From contig JBCAMK010000013.1 of assembly GCA_038503065.1 (NCBI GenBank), positions 744,001-808,000 of the forward strand: a stretch of DNA of 64,000 nucleotides, written 5' to 3'. The position numbers were made by a program, and so were the translations under genes. Source of the stretch: Paragyromitra xinjiangensis (lineage: Eukaryota > Ascomycota > Pezizomycetes > Pezizales > Discinaceae). Every line of letters starts with the position of its first letter. Positions within the stretch are counted from its first letter, which is position 1. Of the stretch, positions 1 to 10,998 are shown piece after piece. The notes beneath the pieces are model-generated. The model ran no database searches, was not told the origin of the DNA, and worked only from the letters and a program-made list of their open reading frames with translations.

Positions 1-1302
1 GCCCTTCAACCCTTGGTTTGCAGTTCGGCCAGCATTTGAAGCCATCCATTCACGGCTGGCTTTTTGGACACCAAACAGGGTCAACATTTTAGGATCGGCT
101 TGCCAGTAAGCCTTTGCGTCGTTTAGTTTCTTGAGTAAAGGTGCTAGACATTCACAATAGAGGTCTCGAAGCATAACTATTTCGTCCGTGAGCTCGAAAA
201 CTTCGGTGACGATGTGTTTCTTAAAGACGTAAGGTTGGATGTCCATGGACTCCAGGTTACGAATCTCCACTCTTGCTATCCCCAACGAATCAATGACTTC
301 CTGCACTTTATCGATTGTCGCACCAGGAGTGGCCGTGAGGGCCAATACACGAAGGCTATTATTCGTCTTCCTAATGAGAGACACGACATTGGCAAATGCA
401 TAGTTTCCTGTGGCTTTATGCGCCTCGTCGATAACCAGACACACTATTCTCTTCGGATTACAGATCCCACGAGAGATATCATTTTGCATGGTTTGTGGAG
501 TGAGAAAGAAAACTCTCCTCGTATCCCAATACTCTCGTCGCAAATCCACATTCACCGCGCCAGTCATCTCTGCCGTTTGGCTCCGTGGTATTCCAGCTAT
601 ATTGTAGCAAGCATCGATTTGCTGAGCCACCAACGGCTTTGTTGGCGCCAGGAAGGCAATCTGCGATTCGGGAGCCCAGCGAAACCAATTGAGCATCACT
701 GTTGCAGCAATGAAGGTCTTACCCAACCCTAATCATAGCACATTGCTCAGTTTCACCCTATTCAATAGTGACGGATTGAAACTATGCATACCTGTTGGAA
801 GGGCCACGAGGATATTTGAAAAAAGCGCTTTATGCACGATTGTGTACTGGTAATCTCGATGACTGACATTTGATGGATAGACCCAAGTTTTCGCCGCCTC
901 TCGATCAATTTTATGGTGAGTTGGAGGCTCTTGTGCGCTAGTCAATGGATAGTTGTGAACCTGGCGGTGAGCATTGGGGCCGCTCTGACTCCCTTCTGGA
1001 ACTCGACCACCGAAGAGAGTAGCTTGACGAAGTGTTCCTTGGGAAGCTGGAGGTTTTTGAGGACCTGAATTGGAAGATTGTGGGACTGGAGCATCTGGGA
1101 TCTCGTCATCTGAGTCAAAGTCATCTGGAAGAAATAGGTTCTCGCTTCCACCGCCACCCCATTGATTCTGACGCTGAGGCTGGGGAACAGGAAGGGGCTG
1201 GTAAGAACGAGCAGCTTGTTGTTCGGCTTGGGTAGCAGCAGCTATGAGTTCCTCATCATTTATATCTCCAAAGTCATCGCTGCCAAAATCATCGGAGTCC
1301 AT
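1..1302 (-). CDS. MPH1: MPH1/FANCM-type ATP-dependent DNA helicase, 5' part only
   Basis: Superfamily 2 helicase of the Mph1/FANCM/Hef family, which remodels replication forks and D-loops during error-free DNA damage bypass. Exons read 1302-792 and 728-1 with a 63-nt GT-AG intron (729-791); the gene runs off the left edge after about 413 residues, while family members are near 1000. Seen: an acidic Asp/Gly-rich N-terminus ([16 protein letters not shown]), then motif Q-like [11 protein letters not shown], motif I LPTGLGKT at about 168-175 (split by the intron inside the first Gly of GLGKT), motif Ia [10 protein letters not shown], motif II DEAH at 271-274 followed by KATGNYAF, and motif III ALTATPG at about 300-306. 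DEAH followed by a conserved NYA is typical of Mph1. The start is the first in-frame ATG of the open frame. Helicase motifs IV-VI lie outside the window. Confidence 0.93.
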
Positions 1303-2769
1303 GGCAGGCGTTTTTTTTGGCGGAGGTCTACCGCGACGTTGCAGGACGACGCGTCGTGTAAATCGTAGAGCTTACTCATCTGTACCATCGATACGGAAAG
1401 CTTGGCGTTAACCGCTCTGCATCATTTGAAATTGCGCCCGGAGATATGCTCTCCTTTCAATTTAAATCACCATAGATCACCATATTGTTCCTTAACCGAC
1501 GGGAAAAGGTATTCTTCCGATGTCAGTGATTCTTGCGGAAGCGAAGACAGGAGAGTGCTGGCCCTGGCACAGTCTCTTTTGGCAGACCATGTTTTTTGCT
1601 CTCAACTTCGGGGGTTTTGACAATTACAAAAAACAATCTCCCAATTAGATCCTCCTCTACTCTCTCCTAACAATTCGTGCCATGAACCCATGTGGAAATA
1701 TCTGCGTGGCATCGAAGACCCTTATCTGCAGCAGAGGAGTACGCAATCTCGTAAAAGCGAGATGAAAAGTGGTGGAGAGTCACGGTCTTCTGACATCGTG
1801 GCAATGATTGGCGTTCTAGAGTCGGGGAGGTCCCGTGGCTAATCAGGAATCTGGGCCAGAGTCAGGACCTACCCACTAGACCTCCTATGGGATACCGGAA
1901 AACTCCTAGAATAGACAACGTCACGCCTCCCTTTTCGACTCTTGGTGACGCGGGAAATTGTGTTTAGAATAGAATATTATGACCTGTTGTTGGTCAAATA
2001 GCACAAGGTTAATTATACAAACATCAGAGTACATGTATTTAGAGTGCCTACTACGAAGGTAGGACTGATCAGGTTGTGATGAACCGGAAAGCCGGCTTCA
2101 CCGCTACTGGTCTTCACCCGATAGTTATACACTCGGGGATTCAGAGTAAATCATGAGATCTTGCTCGCGACTTCCCTCAACCACCTCCTACAAGCGAGAA
2201 TCTTACTAACAGCGGTAACAACAATAACAACAAACGATGGCTGGGCTCTGGGCAGAAGAGAAAAAAACGGTTTTATCCAGCAGCCTGTGATTGGGCTAAA
2301 ACTAGGGTGGCTCGTAAAAATAGGTAATGGCTGCATCATCCTGGGACTAAAAGGCTTGGTTGCCGACAATTGCCCCTGCAGGGAGAAATTGGTTCAGTCC
2401 CCCTATTACATGGAGGCTGCCCCATGCAGAAGCGATCAGCCTCTCCAGAGACACCAAGTTGATGCAGCTGCCCCCCCGGAAGGAGTAAAATCTGTGGTCT
2501 TAGACTTCTGTACCCCAGTCCCAGATTTTCACTGTGCCATGCACTCCCCTGCCCTCCCATTTTTCGTGCTGATGTTTTTACCTACTTAAACCGCTTCCCT
2601 TGCCATCGTTCTTACCGTTTTTCTTCCTTCTCATCCGTTCATACGTCCACGCATTCGCTCCTCGTACCACCACTTACCTCTTAATACCACCTAATTCCAT
2701 CGGACCCTCTTTCTGCTCTTCAGCAACTACTCAATCAATTTTAATTGTCCACTACTACTACCATTCAAA
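1303..2769. other. Intergenic region, MPH1 / secreted protein gene, divergent
   Basis: About 1.47 kb between the divergently transcribed MPH1 and the GPI-anchored protein gene. It must hold both promoters. The last 200 bases before 2770 are C/T-rich, as is common for strong filamentous-fungal promoters. One TACATGTA palindrome lies at 2030-2037. No convincing coding exon was found; the 142-codon open frame at 2161-2589 has no recognisable protein character. Confidence 0.6.
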
Positions 2770-3491
2770 ATGAAGTTCTCTACCATCGTTATGACCTTTG
2801 GCTTTGCCGCTTTCACCATTGCCGCCTCTGGCACCGAGACTAGCACTTCGCCCGCCCCTACCATTTCTCTCACCCCTACCCAGCAATGTGTTGCTGCTTG
2901 TCCTTCAGGCGATGTTAGCTGCCAGGCTGGATGCGTGGGCGTCCCCAGCCCAGATGCCTCTGCGGTCAATGCTACCACTGATTGCGCTGGCAAATGTGTC
3001 CAAGGTGTAAGTTTTTATTCCCCTGTCTGATGAAACAAGTGATGGAACATGGTATTGACGACCACTCAGGACGGATCTGCCGAGGCTACTCAGAAGTACT
3101 CCGACTGCGTCCAAGCGTGTATTAGTTCCAACTTCCTGACCACCACTGGTTCCCCTGCCTCCGCTGCTACTTCTGAATCGTAAGTCTTCCCATCTCTTGT
3201 TCATCTGATAGTCTCTGTGGGTGTCAAATCCCACTGACTTTCCATAGAGCTACTACTACTGGAGACTCTACTGAGTCCGGGTCATCTGAGTCATCTGAGA
3301 GTGCTTCCGGTACTAACACTGGTAATAGCCACACTACTGCTGGCACTGGCACTCACTCGACTGGATCCTCTTCGACCCCTACCGGCAGCGGAGCATCGGC
3401 ATCTGCTTCTGGCAACTCCGCTCCAGTCCTCGTTACTGGTGGATCATTCGTTGGTCTGTTTGCCATGGTTGCTGGTATTCTTGTCTTGTAA
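2770..3491 (+). CDS. Small secreted, Ser/Thr-rich GPI-anchored protein with conserved cysteines
   Basis: Predicted 196-residue cell-wall or plasma-membrane protein. Exons 2770-3006, 3070-3179 and 3248-3491, with two GT-AG introns of 63 and 68 nt. Seen: an N-terminal signal peptide (about 1-19, hydrophobic stretch FGFAAFTIAA), a small cysteine module (motifs CVAAC, SCQAGC, DCAGKC, then DCVQAC across intron 1), a long Ser/Thr/Gly-rich spacer (about 115-172), and a C-terminal hydrophobic segment ending in VAGILVL, with a small-residue region before it as a likely GPI attachment site. This architecture is common among fungal surface proteins; no enzymatic domain is recognised. The pyrimidine-rich leader suggests good expression. 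Function unknown. Confidence 0.85.
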
Positions 3492-4363
3492 ACAGCTTCC
3501 GTTCTTGGTAATTCTCGCAATTAAACGCGATTACTTTACTTCACTTGGGAAATTTGGAGGAAGGAAAGGATTCACGGGTCCTTGGCGACACGTATAGGTT
3601 GTATTTTAACCTGTGTTCAATGAGAATTCTCGTTGTGTAAAACTATTGTTTTTTTCTTGTCATTTTCTGGTGTTCGGTTCTGATGTTTATTTTTTGCCTC
3701 TACTTAACTGTCTTGGTGGTCATGATCAAAGGATATCGGTGGGCGGCTTTAATGTTGGGCACAATGGGATTGGTGATGATGGTGGTGGGCGTCTGTAAAA
3801 ATGTGGAATCGTAAGAATATCAAAGGATTTTTGTTTTCGTGTGAAATGATAATTTCTCTCCTTTTCTGCAGACCAAACGTGTGTGCCGTTGCCGCGGAGA
3901 CGGTAAGATTGCGTGGAATGTTAAACTATAAAAAGCAAAAGCTATTTTCGTCTCAGAAGAAGGAAATTAGCCGTTTGTCTTTCCCCAAATAGGTCAAGTG
4001 CTCTGTCGCCGGGTCACCCAGCACCCAAACCCAGATCGGCTTCCCGTCCCATCCCAGAGTCCTGACGCTGTCCCGTGTTTTCTTGCTCGGACCTTTTAGC
4101 TTAGGCCCGCCCATCATTATTATGTCCGCCACACATTACCTGCAGCTGAATCCCCGCGTTTCAGGCGCGTCTTCCAAGCTCGCTGGCAACAAATTTCGCG
4201 AAAGCAATTGCCCACCACTGAGCGAACTGACTAGCCAACTGACTCCCTAGTGACACCTTTTTTTTTCCCCACACGTCGTCATCAACCTAGCCTAAACTCT
4301 AAGGTTGTTGATCTTAATCTACCACACTCACAGTATCAACAAATAGGTGGACGAAAGGAAAAA
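3492..4363. other. Intergenic region, secreted protein gene to SMT3
   Basis: About 870 bases holding the 3' untranslated region of the secreted protein gene (T-rich, 3600-3700) and the promoter and 5' leader of SMT3. Short open frames here are unsupported. A 5' UTR intron for SMT3 is possible (AG-rich 3' end near 4345) but cannot be shown. Confidence 0.5.
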
Positions 4364-4911
4364 ATGGGTGGTGAAAACGCAGACGTGAAACCAGATGTCA
4401 AACAAGGCTCGATCACGATCGTGGTCAGGGCTCAGAATAATAGTAAGTTCATCCATAACAAAAACAACCCTTGCATCCGAAGTCTCCCCTCTGTTCGCTT
4501 GGCCAGTTTCAGCTGCGTACACCCGCTTCTTTTTTCTTCTGATAGTTTCTTTTTATTACGGCTGCTGACGGACGTGCGCGCGGATCACAGGCGAGCTTGC
4601 GTTCAAGGTCAAGGGAGGGACAACATTTTCAAAGATCGTGAATGCGTATTGCAAGAACAAGGGGGTCAACCCAAAATCAGTGCGCTTTCACGACGATGGT
4701 GGGAATAGGATCGATGTGAACAAGACTATCAACGAGGTGCGTGCTTTCCCTCGCCACGTGATGATGTGCTGTGGTGCGGCTGGAGCTAATTTTGCCTTTT
4801 GCTGTCTCCTAGCTGGACCTAGATGCGGAAGAAGATGACGACGATGAAGGTCCGAAAGCTTACGTCGATGCTTATCTAGAGCAGACTGGTGGAGGTGCAG
4901 ATACCGTTTGA
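4364..4911 (+). CDS. SMT3: Ubiquitin-like modifier SUMO (Smt3)
   Basis: SUMO precursor of 107 residues, conjugated to lysines of nuclear proteins by the Aos1/Uba2-Ubc9 pathway after Ulp processing. Exons 4364-4442, 4591-4736 and 4813-4911 join in phase through introns of 148 and 76 nt. Seen: a flexible charged N-terminus, a beta-grasp fold with ITIVVRAQNN, ELAFKVKGGTTFSKIVNAYC, VRFHDDGGNRID, and the acidic DLDAEEDDDDEG that fits SUMO's E/D-rich late segment. The C-terminus is LEQTGGGADTV: maturation would cut after the Gly-Gly near 101-102, removing the short tail. The first exon ends inside a Ser codon. Length and order match fungal SUMO; unusual only in an Asp run and a relatively divergent core. 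Confidence 0.9.
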
Positions 4912-5303
4912 GTTGTGTTGAGGTGCTAGAGGTTGGGATGGTATCTGAGTTTATGGGACCTGTTCGTGCAGGAGCCCGATTACGAGAAAAGCCAAACAGT
5001 TGTTCACAGAGTACGATATATATTTTTCTTCTTGTTTATACTCTTCAACTGCAATAACATTTGTGGAGGCTTGGTGGTTGCAAGAAGGGGAAACGAGAAT
5101 ACGGGTTCTTTTTCTTTCACTTCTTTTCTTTTTCTCTGGAAGGATCGGGAAATCGCGGTTGCATGAGAAGGATTGGATTAAAGGGTATATCTTCATGGAA
5201 TATTTGTATGTTGTCTGCATTGATGTTTTTTATCTTTTCTTTTTCTTTTTCTTTCAGGCATTTCTATCTATCTTTGCCTTCCATTTTTCTTTTTAGATGC
5301 GTT
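4912..5303. other. Intergenic region between convergent SMT3 and MDE1
   Basis: About 390 bases of shared 3' flank between two convergent genes. It is very T-rich on the + strand (TTTTTCTTT runs at 5110-5135 and 5228-5262). Open frames crossing it on both strands are explained by this low-complexity composition. Confidence 0.6.
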
Positions 5304-6348
5304 TTATTCTTCGACAGGAGCGATGGGGCCTGCTGGGTCCAGTCCCAGTTTATGCATTTCGACTGCCAACTGGAAAAGGTAGTCCAAGCTGGTATTGGAA
5401 TCAGAAAACTGCGTCTCAGAAACTCTGGTGGTAGTACTTACCTTTCACATTGCGTCTTTGCTTTCCAGACAGTATCGCCCCATACGTATCTAGGTTTCAT
5501 TAATCCAGGGTTTCAACACTGTGGGAAATGGCACCTACACTCCGTGCCTCCTCACTAACACCGCACACGTATCCGGATGCTCCTCCATCGCCTTCTCCAA
5601 ACTATCTCTCAAATCCTCCTCACTACATCACTATCAGCCCACTCTCTATCCCCTAATCTAGGACCTCACTTACTGCGCTGTATTCTCAATGATTGGGATC
5701 GTAAGCGTATCAAAATACCCCATATACGCACCTGTGGATGGTCTCGGAATCGCTTTGATCTGCTCGATATTTGCAATCGAGAAAGTTCTTCCTTTACTGA
5801 TTAACGTGCAAAGAACCGCCGCCTGCGAGTGAGTATGGATACATGCACCGGCTCCGCGTTTTGTGAACGCAGCCATAAAGAGAGGCGTACAGGCAGATGG
5901 TTTAAGGTCGAGGGGTCGGCGGAGGTACGTCTGCGAGGCGAAATCCATGACGAACATGTTCGAGGGGATCAAGCGCTCCTTTTGGACGCCAGAGGGGGCG
6001 AGGAAGACGTGGGAGCCATGGCGGATGGAGATTCCACCACCGGTGCCAGTTACCTGTAGGAATACGAGTTAGGGGTTTTCTATTGGGAAAAGGACTGGGC
6101 ACCAAAGAGCGATAAAGTGATAATTACGACCATTCTCTTCTACTATGTGTTATGGAGTGGAAGCTGTTCAAGGGATGTACTTACCCATCCATGTTCGTAA
6201 AAATTCCTACACAAGCTACAAATCAAATTGGCGGGATGGTTCGGGTCTGCCTAAGTCAATAATTTCGCCCCTTCATAGCTCCATATGAGAACCCACCCTC
6301 CGAAATCACAAGCTGTTCATTATTGTCGATGGTTGTAGAGTCCGTCAT
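5304..6348 (-). CDS. MDE1: Methylthioribulose-1-phosphate dehydratase (class II aldolase fold)
   Basis: Dehydrates 5-methylthioribulose-1-phosphate in the methionine salvage pathway (cytosol). Exons on the minus strand: 6348-6310, 6250-6185, 6053-5674, 5622-5539, 5489-5442 and 5388-5304; 233 residues, close to yeast Mde1. Seen in order: [46 protein letters not shown], zinc-binding [18 protein letters not shown], the PIIEN segment, [15 protein letters not shown] carrying the third zinc His, and a C-terminal [15 protein letters not shown]. The first intron (6251-6309) is the weak point: phase demands a GTGATT donor after only 13 codons, while a better-looking donor nearby (GTGGGT) gives the wrong frame. 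Everything from exon 2 onward is secure. Confidence 0.92.
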
Positions 6349-6779
6349 TTCGTCTTGTGGTTGTTGGCCAGTGGGGTAGTTTCGGAGAAAATAAGGTTCC
6401 TCGTTGACGCCATCCAGGTACCCCGCCATGCCCTACCAGAGGAACCCTAACGGCGTAGCTGCAGGGGGGGATTTTGATCTGAACTACAGTGTTCTAGCAA
6501 TACATACATGTACACCTCGTTTGGATTTGATTAAACACCTGCAACGAAAACGCTATTGCCCAACCCTTGGCAGCCAGTCCTCGTCTCAAGTGATAATGGC
6601 ATAGAGGCTAGCTACGTTTGAGCGAAGTTCGCACATAACCCCAAATCAGAGGAAGTATCCAGCACCCACCTATTCCAATGAAGAAATGTTTCCATAGTAT
6701 ATTTAATCCTTCGCTTACCATAAATAACTGAGTTAGTAGATGGGTTAATAGTCATACTTACTGGCCGAGGATTATATCC

Positions 6780-6862
6780 GGGGCAGTTGAAATCGAACCC
6801 AGATAGGATAAGATTTCAACAATCGTTAGAGATGACGGCTCTCATAGGACTACCATAACTCC
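6780..6862 (-). repeat. tRNA-like relic (possible SINE head or tRNA pseudogene)
   Basis: On the minus strand an 83-nt stretch starts GGAGTTATGGTAGTCC and carries an A-box-like element, then a perfect B-box core GGGTTCGATTTC and a 3' end partly complementary to the 5' end. Arms do not pair well enough for a functional tRNA, so this is at best a decayed Pol III-derived element. Confidence 0.25.
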
Positions 6863-7469
6863 ATAGGGTTATTGAAGCTCTGTAGGACAACCAATCCAGT
6901 TTATTTCCTCCATACGTATGTGTATTGGAGGGCACTTCTCTATCGATTCCATCGCTTAAAAGCTATGAAAATCACTAATCTATCACAGATACAGTTCTTT
7001 AATCCAGCAGAAACCGAACCACCCATGATCAGTCATGCTAGTTAATTCTGAGCGGCGCAGCAAAGATGACTACGAGCTCCCTCTCTTATTGTTCGAGATT
7101 TTGCTCTGATTTTTTTAAGGGTCGCGCAAGGTTTGCTAACATTTATCACCAGCCTCCTACGAAGTCATGTGCAAGTAGGGATTATTGAATTTGTAGCCGG
7201 TGTAGTTAGGTTGCCAATATAACCAAACCTTACATGCACCTATCACTCGATACGAGTGACTGAACTCTTCAAGTACACTACTCTCAGTGGAGGTATAGAT
7301 GGCTAACTGATAAGCTCGCATCAGCGAGGAAAAAAACTAGAATAAATGAACCCGCAAATGAACAACACTAAGCATTCATCCACCTTTAAAGAGCCTACAC
7401 TTTTTCTAGTTATCAGACATGCTATGGACAGCCCTTCTTGGATTTAGAGGACGTACAAAACCCTGGCTG

Positions 7470-7495
7470 ATATAATTGTATAATTGTATAATTGA
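7470..7495. repeat. Short tandem repeat (TATAATTG)n
   Basis: Three near-perfect copies of an AT-rich 8-mer follow each other in gene-free DNA (GATATAATTG, TATAATTG, TATAATTG). Simple-sequence repeat with no further context. Confidence 0.7.
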
Positions 7496-7576
7496 AATCT
7501 AGATAAGCTCTTGGATTTACGCGAAATTCGGCTTAGTAAGGTAATAAGAAAAACGATATCTTGAAAAGAGCGGGAA

Positions 7577-7640
7577 GGGAGATCGCGGCATTCGAACGTG
7601 GGACAAACAAGTGTGACTACTAGCTACCATCCAAGCACTA
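7577..7640 (-). repeat. tRNA-like B-box relic
   Basis: The minus strand reads a D-arm-like GGATGGTAGCTAG, then a T-arm-like ACGTTCGAATGCC followed by GATCTCCC resembling an acceptor 3' strand. No matching 5' acceptor strand is present. It is a second, shorter Pol III-like fossil about 0.7 kb from the one at 6780. Confidence 0.2.
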
Positions 7641-7990
7641 AACTCTTATTAGTATTAGTTTGCTATGCTTCTGAACCTGATATCGGAAGGCGGAAAACTG
7701 GTCTGCTCGCAAGTGTGTAGCTTTACACCCTCATGTTATGGTGTGTAATAGTGATTACTCCGTGCTGAAAATACTTTGTAACTATGAGCGTGGGTGGCGA
7801 ATTAGGCTGCTGGTCGGGGACTCATGCAAAAACACTACCTTGAAAATAACCGAGTGATAATTGATGGCTAGCGGAAGTATACTAGTATCGTTTCTTGGGA
7901 TAGGCCCTTGAGGTCTGTTAGTCATATTTTATTGACTATGTCAACCCAGTCAGGTATCTACATTGCTTTACCCACGGTAGCTCAAGAATA

Positions 7991-8014
7991 ATAAAAGTAA
8001 AAGTAAAAGTAAAA
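7991..8014. repeat. Microsatellite (AAAAGT)n
   Basis: About four tandem copies of TAAAAG in intergenic DNA. Simple-sequence repeat. Confidence 0.75.
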
Positions 8015-9064
8015 GATCGCAGGCTCACGTTCTTTGCCAGATTTCCCAAAGGACCGGATTTTGCCGGAGTATCTCAACCAGGAACAAAGATCTGTCATCG
8101 GCTACCGGATAAGTGGCTCGGATATTTGCCGGGAAACCAGTTGGCAACTTTCTAGGGTTGCTTATTCATCAAGATGTGCCGTTTAAGAGAAATTACATGG
8201 TTTTAGATAGCCCACAGAGGGGTTCACGGGTAAGCACTCGGATCAGAAGATACGGAAAAACGAACTGGGTGCCGGTTGCCGAAAAAAAAAGGAATAAGGT
8301 TTGGGCAGGTTATTCCGCCTCGTGAGCCTGGCAGAGTCTTACTTCCCCCTTTCCTCTCCACCAACCCCATGTGCGCGTGCTAAAATTACATGTACTCTTG
8401 GGCTCGGGTTTACCAATTCCTCAGTCTATGAAATTATAAGAATGAATTATATCTGAAATAGTAAGTTAAGCCGGATTTAAGGTTGGAAGTTAAACTGAAA
8501 GCCATTACGTTATTATTATGTTTGAACCCACCCACCCACAATTCTTCCATTTGAAAGCCCTCTGTTCCCGGTCCTGTAAGGAAGTCTCGGTTTTCGCGTT
8601 CATGATAGCGATGCTAGGCTTGAAAGATTGTTGCATCTGGCAAAAGTGGGCGCAAAAACAGCTTTCCAGCCACGTTCAGATGAGCTGATGCATAAACGAG
8701 CCGCAGCGGCTGTGATAGAAGGTTGTAGAAGCTGGAACGGGCGTCGGGGGAGCTATGGGAAGCTGCGGAGAGAGCAAAACGTGTCCTCAGCCGTGATTGG
8801 ACTAGCGCCATCTCGCCGACCAGGTTGCGCTAGACCAGAAACAGAAGACACTAAAAAGTCACAGGTCAAAGGTGGCCTCTTCAGAAGTTACAAGAACCTC
8901 TTCTCTCAACCTCCACCTCCTCTCGACGTCTGCTTCTTCTCTCTGTCTTGTCGGCTTCAACATCCATACCCCACGCTTCTCCTCCATTCTTTTATCTTTG
9001 TGCCTGCCGCATCCATCTCTTTATCTTAGTACTTATTAGTTCCGCTTGATCTTCCTCCACAAAG

Positions 9065-10998
9065 ATGCGCTTCGACGCTCGTGTTGCCTACGGGCTTATG
9101 TCTGTTGCCCTGATGGGCTTCAGCGGTGTAATGGCCGACGAACTTGAAGATCTGCTGGGAGATGCTGCTGCTTCTCCAGCGAGCCCCTCACCTAGCTCAT
9201 CCACTATTGCTATTGCAAAGCCTTCTTTCACTGTAAGCTCTTCTGCTCGTTCTCGTCACGTGGATGTAGAACTTATAATCTAATTACTTTTTTCTCAGCC
9301 CACTTCTATCGACGCACCCTTCTTTGAGCAGTTCACAAAAGGCTGGGACTCCAGATGGAAGGTTTCCCACGCAAAAAAGGAAAATGACAAGACTGGTGAT
9401 GAAGAGTGGACCTATGTCGGACAATGGGCTGTTGAGGAGCCAACTGTCCTAAAAGGAATTGAGGGAGATGACGGTCTTGGTACGACTCACACCGAGCTTC
9501 TCTCGAGAAAGCGATTGCGTTTCTAACACTTTTTGTACAGTTGTCAAAAACGTCGCTGCTCACCACGCCATCTCTGCTAAATTCGCCAAGCCCGTTGACA
9601 ACAAGGGAAAAACCCTTGTTGTCCAGTATGAGGTTAAGCTGCAAAGTATGTTTCCCTCTGATATTCAGCTTGAATCAACCCCTCGTCCTAACGTTTCTTC
9701 GTGGTCTAGATGGTTTGGAATGTGGTGGAGCTTATCTTAAGCTTCTCAAGGAGAACGCCGACCTTCACGCTGAGGAGTTTTCTAACGCCTCACCCTACGT
9801 GATCATGTTCGGTCCCGATAAGTGCGGCGCCACCAACAAGGTTCACTTCATCTTCAAGCACAAGAACCCTAAGACCGGGGAATACGAGGAGAAGCACCTT
9901 AAGTCTCCTCCTATGGCAAAGATCGTCCGGCAATCTACCCTCTACACTTTAATTGTGAATCCCGATCAGACTTTCGAGATCCGCATTGATGGCAAGAATG
10001 TTAAGAGCGGATCTCTCCTTGAGGATTTCTCACCTTCTGTCAACCCAGAATCAGAAATTGATGATGCGGAAGATAAGAAGCCTGAGGACTGGGTTGACAG
10101 GGCACAGATCCCTGACCCCGAGGCCAAGAAGCCTGAAGACTGGGATGAAGATGCTCCATATGAGATTGTCGACGAGGAGGCCGAAAAGCCTGAAGACTGG
10201 CTGGAGGATGAGCCCGAATTCATTCCGGATCCAGAGGCCGTGAAACCCGAGGACTGGGATGAGGAAGAAGATGGCGACTGGCTGCCTCCTACCGTCGCAA
10301 ACCCTAAGTGTGAGGATGCCAGCGGTTGCGGTAAATGGTTGAAGCCGATGAAGCCTAACCCGGCATACAAGGGCAAATGGTCCGCCCCTCTTGTCGAAAA
10401 CCCGGCTTACAAGGGACAATGGGCTCCTCGCAAGATTCCTAACCCCGCTTACTTCGAAGACAAGACTCCCGCCGATTTCGAACCTATTGGTGCTATCGGA
10501 TTCGAGCTTTGGACCATGACTAAGGACATTCTCTTCGACAATATCTACATTGGCCACTCGATCGAAGACTCTGAGAAACTCCAGAAAGAGAGCTTTGACA
10601 TCAAGAAAGCCATTGAAATTGAGGAAGACAATGCTACAGCCCCCAAGGTTCCAGAACCACCGAAGGCCCCTGGCGAGACCACCTTCAAGGAGGATCCTAT
10701 TACCTTCATCAAGGACAAGCTCGAACTCTTCTTCGCTGTCTTCCAGAGAGATCCTATGGCCGCTATCCAGACTTCCCCCGACGTTGCCGGTGGTCTGCTT
10801 GCTGTCATTGGTACCGTTTTGGCAGTACTCTTTGGATTAATCTCCATGGCGAGCGCTCCAGCCACAGTTAAGAAGCCCGTCGCCGACGCTGCAAAGAAGG
10901 TCGAGGCCAAGGCTAAGAAGGAGACCGAGGCTTCTGGTTCCTCCACCGAGAGCGATAAACCGAAAGCTACTAAAAGAACATCGAAGAAGGCAGAATAG
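9065..10998 (+). CDS. CNX1: Calnexin, ER membrane lectin chaperone
   Basis: Binds monoglucosylated N-glycoproteins in the ER and promotes folding. Exons 9065-9232, 9299-9479, 9541-9645 and 9710-10998 (introns of 66, 61 and 64 nt) encode 580 residues, the usual fungal length. Seen: signal peptide (about 1-24), globular lectin domain with [25 protein letters not shown] and [10 protein letters not shown], then the P-domain arm with four KPEDW repeats ([28 protein letters not shown]) followed by NPxYKGxW-type repeats, a return segment [21 protein letters not shown], one transmembrane helix (about 510-531), and a lysine-rich cytosolic tail of about 49 residues. The C/T-rich leader suggests strong expression. 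Long open frames antisense to exon 4 are shadows of the repeats. Confidence 0.97.

Larger units (their letters stand above)
6349..9064. other. Gene-free region, MDE1 / calnexin, with repeats and calnexin promoter
   Basis: About 2.7 kb without a supportable gene. It contains TACATGTA at 6505-6512 and 8387-8394, two tRNA-like relics, a TATAATTG triplication near 7470-7495 and an AAAAGT tandem at about 7991-8014. The last 200 bases before calnexin are strongly C/T-rich (promoter/leader). A CCAAT box on the minus strand abuts a CACG (CGTGATTGG on the + strand, 8792-8800). This recalls stress-element components of chaperone genes, but the spacing is not that of a canonical ERSE. Confidence 0.5.

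Noticed and set aside
2161..2589. 142-codon open frame upstream of the secreted protein gene
   Set aside because: Lacks an ATG context and recognisable protein features; region has promoter-like composition.
9966..10946. Long minus-strand frames antisense to calnexin
   Set aside because: Ser/Gly-rich products mirror the KPEDW repeats of the true coding strand.
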